DNA of 64,000 nucleotides from assembly GCA_963746255.1 (NCBI GenBank), contig CAVVAJ010000007.1, positions 806,001 to 870,000 of the forward strand. Reading direction: 5' to 3'. Both the position numbers and the translations under genes were made by a program. This DNA comes from DAOVXM01 sp963746255. GTDB taxonomy: Bacteria; Chloroflexota; Anaerolineae; Anaerolineales; UBA4823. The stretch's first letter is position 1. Every line of letters starts with the position of its first letter. Below are positions 63,065-64,000 of the stretch, piece by piece. The notes beneath the pieces are model-generated. The model saw only the letters and a list, made by a program, of their open reading frames with translations, made no database searches and was not told the DNA's origin.

Positions 63065-63832
63065 ATGAACTTAATCGCCTTAACTCGTCAAGTCAGCCCG
63101 CATATCGGACACTGTGAGCTTACCCATCTGCAGCGTCAGCCGATTAGCTACACGCGAGCAAGCGAACAGCATCGCGCCTATGAACAATCCATTCAGGCGC
63201 TCGGTCACCAGGTGATTAGTTTGCCGCCTGAAAGTGATTTACCCGATTCGGTGTTCGTTGAGGATACAGCCCTCATTTTGGACGAATTTGCAGTTATGAT
63301 GCGTCCCGGGGCGGAGTCCCGCCGCGGGGAAGTCCCTTCGATCGCCCAGGCTTTGCTGCCGTATCGCCAATTATTTTACATCCAGCATCCTGCGACCGTC
63401 GACGGTGGTGATATTTTAATCGTTGGTCATCATGTGTATGTTGGGTTATCAAGCCGCAGCAACCTTTACGCAGTAAGCCAGTTGTCCGAGATCTTGGAAC
63501 CGTGCGGCTACACGGTTATCCCCGTCGAAGTCAGCGGTTGCTTACACTTGAAATCAGCTGTTACTTTGGTTGCTGAAAGTACACTGCTCCTCAATCCAGC
63601 CTGGATTGATACGCGTATATTTTCTGACTATGCTATCATCGAGGTCGACCCAACAGAGCCTCATGCTGCAAATGCAATGCTGATTGCTGAAAGTGTAATT
63701 TACCCCGCTGGATTCCCTGCCACCGCCGAACGCATGCGCCGCCATGGTCTCGAAGTAATCGAGCTGGAAGTGTCCGAGCTGATGAAAGCCGAGGGTGCCG
63801 TCACTTGCTGCAGTTTGCTGTTTCGCTCTTAG
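63065..63832 (+). CDS. DDAH-like amidinotransferase-family hydrolase
   Basis: Guanidino-modifying hydrolase of 255 residues, most like dimethylarginine dimethylaminohydrolase. Motifs: LPDSVFVEDTALIL, MRPGAESRRGE, VDGGDILIVG, VGLSSRSN, CLHLKSAVT (catalytic His) and EGAVTCCSLLF with the nucleophilic Cys at 248 or 249. All catalytic positions are present, so it should be active. Likely substrates are methylated arginines or related guanidines. Its TAG stop lies inside the left end of repeat copy 3. Confidence 0.9.
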   Translation: MNLIALTRQVSPHIGHCELTHLQRQPISYTRASEQHRAYEQSIQALGHQVISLPPESDLPDSVFVEDTALILDEFAVMMRPGAESRRGEVPSIAQALLPYRQLFYIQHPATVDGGDILIVGHHVYVGLSSRSNLYAVSQLSEILEPCGYTVIPVEVSGCLHLKSAVTLVAESTLLLNPAWIDTRIFSDYAIIEVDPTEPHAANAMLIAESVIYPAGFPATAERMRRHGLEVIELEVSELMKAEGAVTCCSLLFRS

Positions 63833-63950
63833 TGATCCGTCACGTTTGATTGTTTAGTAAGAATTATGTGTAGACGGAACACTTGAAGCTTTATCAAGGG
63901 AGTTTCTACACGGAAAGCGAATGAAACTTTCATCCTTGATAAGGCACTAG
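63829..63950 (+). repeat. Dispersed 122-bp two-hairpin repeat, copy 3
   Basis: Collinear with copies 1 and 2. Ends are TTAGTG (63829-63834) and CACTAG (63945-63950). Hairpin 1 arms are CCGTC (63837-63841) and GACGG (63873-63877). Hairpin 2 arms are GCTTTATCAAGG (63888-63899) and CCTTGATAAGGC (63934-63945). Relative to the other copies a G-C pair is replaced by A-T on both arms, and one A becomes G to give a G-U pair. Loop lengths are unchanged (31 and 34). The last 50 bases of the window hold nothing else recognisable. Confidence 0.9.
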
Positions 63951-64000
63951 CCAAGAGTTTTTCTACATCAAAATAAATCCCACACCGGAAAACAAAAAAG

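Noticed and set aside
1..64000. CRISPR arrays, rRNA genes, IS transposases, prophage genes
   Set aside because: None seen on either strand. No regular short direct repeats with spacers and no integrase or transposase motifs.

Overview
The window looks like chromosome of a Chloroflexota bacterium, probably class Anaerolineae. This is inferred from content, not from a search. It carries tandem DUF2298 (Chlor_Arch_YYY) membrane proteins, a family known mainly from Chloroflexi and archaea. It also has several GT-C type glycosyltransferases, a long-form DUF1385 protein, a FmdB-type zinc ribbon and a Clostridia/Chloroflexi-like mreBCD-mrdA-minCDE-rodA cluster. Base composition is near 50% G+C and even throughout. 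There is no phage, IS transposase or CRISPR array.

Layout. 1-324: 5' part of a two-helix membrane protein running off the window. 454-9671 (minus): an apparent efflux operon under a TetR regulator. In transcription order it has TetR, methyltransferase, alpha-toroid protein, small membrane protein, ABC ATPase, two ABC-2 permeases, a second ABC ATPase and two HlyD-type adaptors, a doubled version of the YbhFSRG arrangement. A selenocysteine tRNA (9806-9899) follows, then an S2P-type protease, an alkaline-phosphatase-fold lipoprotein, a TPR membrane protein, FmdB, glutamine synthetase, a MoaD/ThiS-like carrier with a decayed neighbour, YjbQ, a phosphodiester glycosidase-like protein, a CARDB/WD40 lipoprotein, a YqhQ-like protein and an M20 peptidase. 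23.3-27.0 kb holds tlyA, lepA and an LPG-synthase-type membrane protein. 27.1-41.8 kb is an envelope glycan region: GT4, two methyltransferases, GT39-type proteins, a 1688-residue GT-C/DUF2298 fusion and a broken DUF2298 paralogue. 41.9-44.8 kb holds cmk and three consecutive PlsC-type acyltransferases. An 1109-residue hybrid-sensor-like histidine kinase precedes the cell shape and division cluster mreB-mreC-mreD-mrdA-minC-minD-minE-rodA (48.4-56.2 kb). gltX and glnS then converge on a bidirectional hairpin, with tRNA-Gln(CUG) divergent from glnS. The last 4 kb holds a five-gene accessory segment (TfoX-like, DUF4013-like, Cys-rich, PLDc_N-like, DDAH-like).

The most unusual feature is a 122-bp dispersed repeat present three times (3551, 60630, 63829) in the same orientation and without indels. 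Each copy has two long-loop hairpins and CTAG-type ends. One copy carries a compensated base-pair change. Two copies bracket the five-gene segment as direct repeats.

Quality caveat: three genes expected to be intact (glnS, mrdA, the second DUF2298 gene) are each broken by a one-base change in a homopolymer. Sequence error is therefore at least as likely as biology there.
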